In this document: in pieces, positions 5,166 to 5,237 of the stretch
How the letters are laid out: each line of letters starts with the position of its first letter
Numbering within the stretch: position 1 is the first letter of the stretch
NCBI GenBank assembly: GCA_017621115.1
Contig: JAGATU010000021.1
Coordinates: 1 to 5,237, forward strand
DNA: 5,237 nucleotides
Source: Lachnospiraceae bacterium
GTDB taxonomy: Bacteria > Bacillota_A > Clostridia > Lachnospirales > Lachnospiraceae
Reading direction: 5' to 3'
Notes under the pieces: model-generated
Told to the model about the DNA's origin: nothing
What the model saw: the letters and a program-made list of their open reading frames with translations, nothing else
Databases searched by the model: none
Translations under genes and position numbers: made by a program

Positions 5166-5237
5166 ATGGCTCGTATTGCAGGTGTCGACTTACCTAGAGA
5201 TAAGAGAATCGAAATCGGTTTAACTTATGTTTATGGT
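5166..5237 (+). CDS. rpsM: 30S ribosomal protein S13, N-terminal part (3' end outside window)
   Basis: Twenty-four codons are visible, reading MARIAGVDLPRDKRIEIGLT then YVYG, which is the near-invariant start of bacterial S13. S13 sits in the head of the small subunit, contacts the peptidyl-tRNA and forms bridges to the large subunit. It is the first gene of the alpha operon, normally followed by rpsK, rpsD, rpoA and rplQ, none of which is inside the window. The start follows a GGAGG and a long structured leader, a position suited to translational control of the whole operon. Confidence 0.97.
   Translation, partial: MARIAGVDLPRDKRIEIGLTYVYG

Overview
This is a conserved housekeeping window: the end of the spc ribosomal-protein operon, the secY-adk-map-infA-rpmJ segment, and the first codons of the alpha operon (rpsM). 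All genes lie on the + strand. The order rplR-rpsE-rpmD-rplO-secY-adk-map-(KOW protein)-infA-rpmJ-rpsM is the Firmicutes arrangement. Low G+C, strong AGGAGG-type ribosome binding sites, a four-cysteine adenylate kinase lid and a small KOW/L14e-like gene between map and infA all point to Clostridia. Protein wording is most like Lachnospiraceae, but genus cannot be fixed from the sequence alone.

Layout: 1-129 is the end of L18. 149-1330 holds S5, L30 and L15, packed with 14-25 base gaps. secY starts inside the L15 stop codon (TAATG). A 136-base gap (2644-2779) with a perfect 12-bp hairpin and promoter-like boxes separates secY from adk. adk and map are 13 bases apart. A consensus-like promoter sits over the end of map, just before the KOW gene, and infA follows. 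Between infA and rpmJ lies a strong intrinsic terminator, and the -35 box of the next promoter falls in its loop region. rpmJ is followed by a 244-base non-coding stretch (4922-5165) with several stable hairpins and mutually exclusive pairings, then rpsM, which runs off the window.

Functionally, the genes supply ribosomal subunit proteins (L18, S5, L30, L15, L36, S13), the translocon pore that threads nascent proteins through the membrane (SecY), the N-terminal methionine-removing enzyme, initiation factor 1, and adenylate kinase for nucleotide balance. The coding part is ordinary. The parts worth a second look are the intergenic controls: the rpsM leader, which could be an r-protein autoregulatory RNA by position and shape, and the terminator/promoter overlaps. 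No mobile element, CRISPR array, tRNA or rRNA gene is seen, and I found no evidence of a new protein system.
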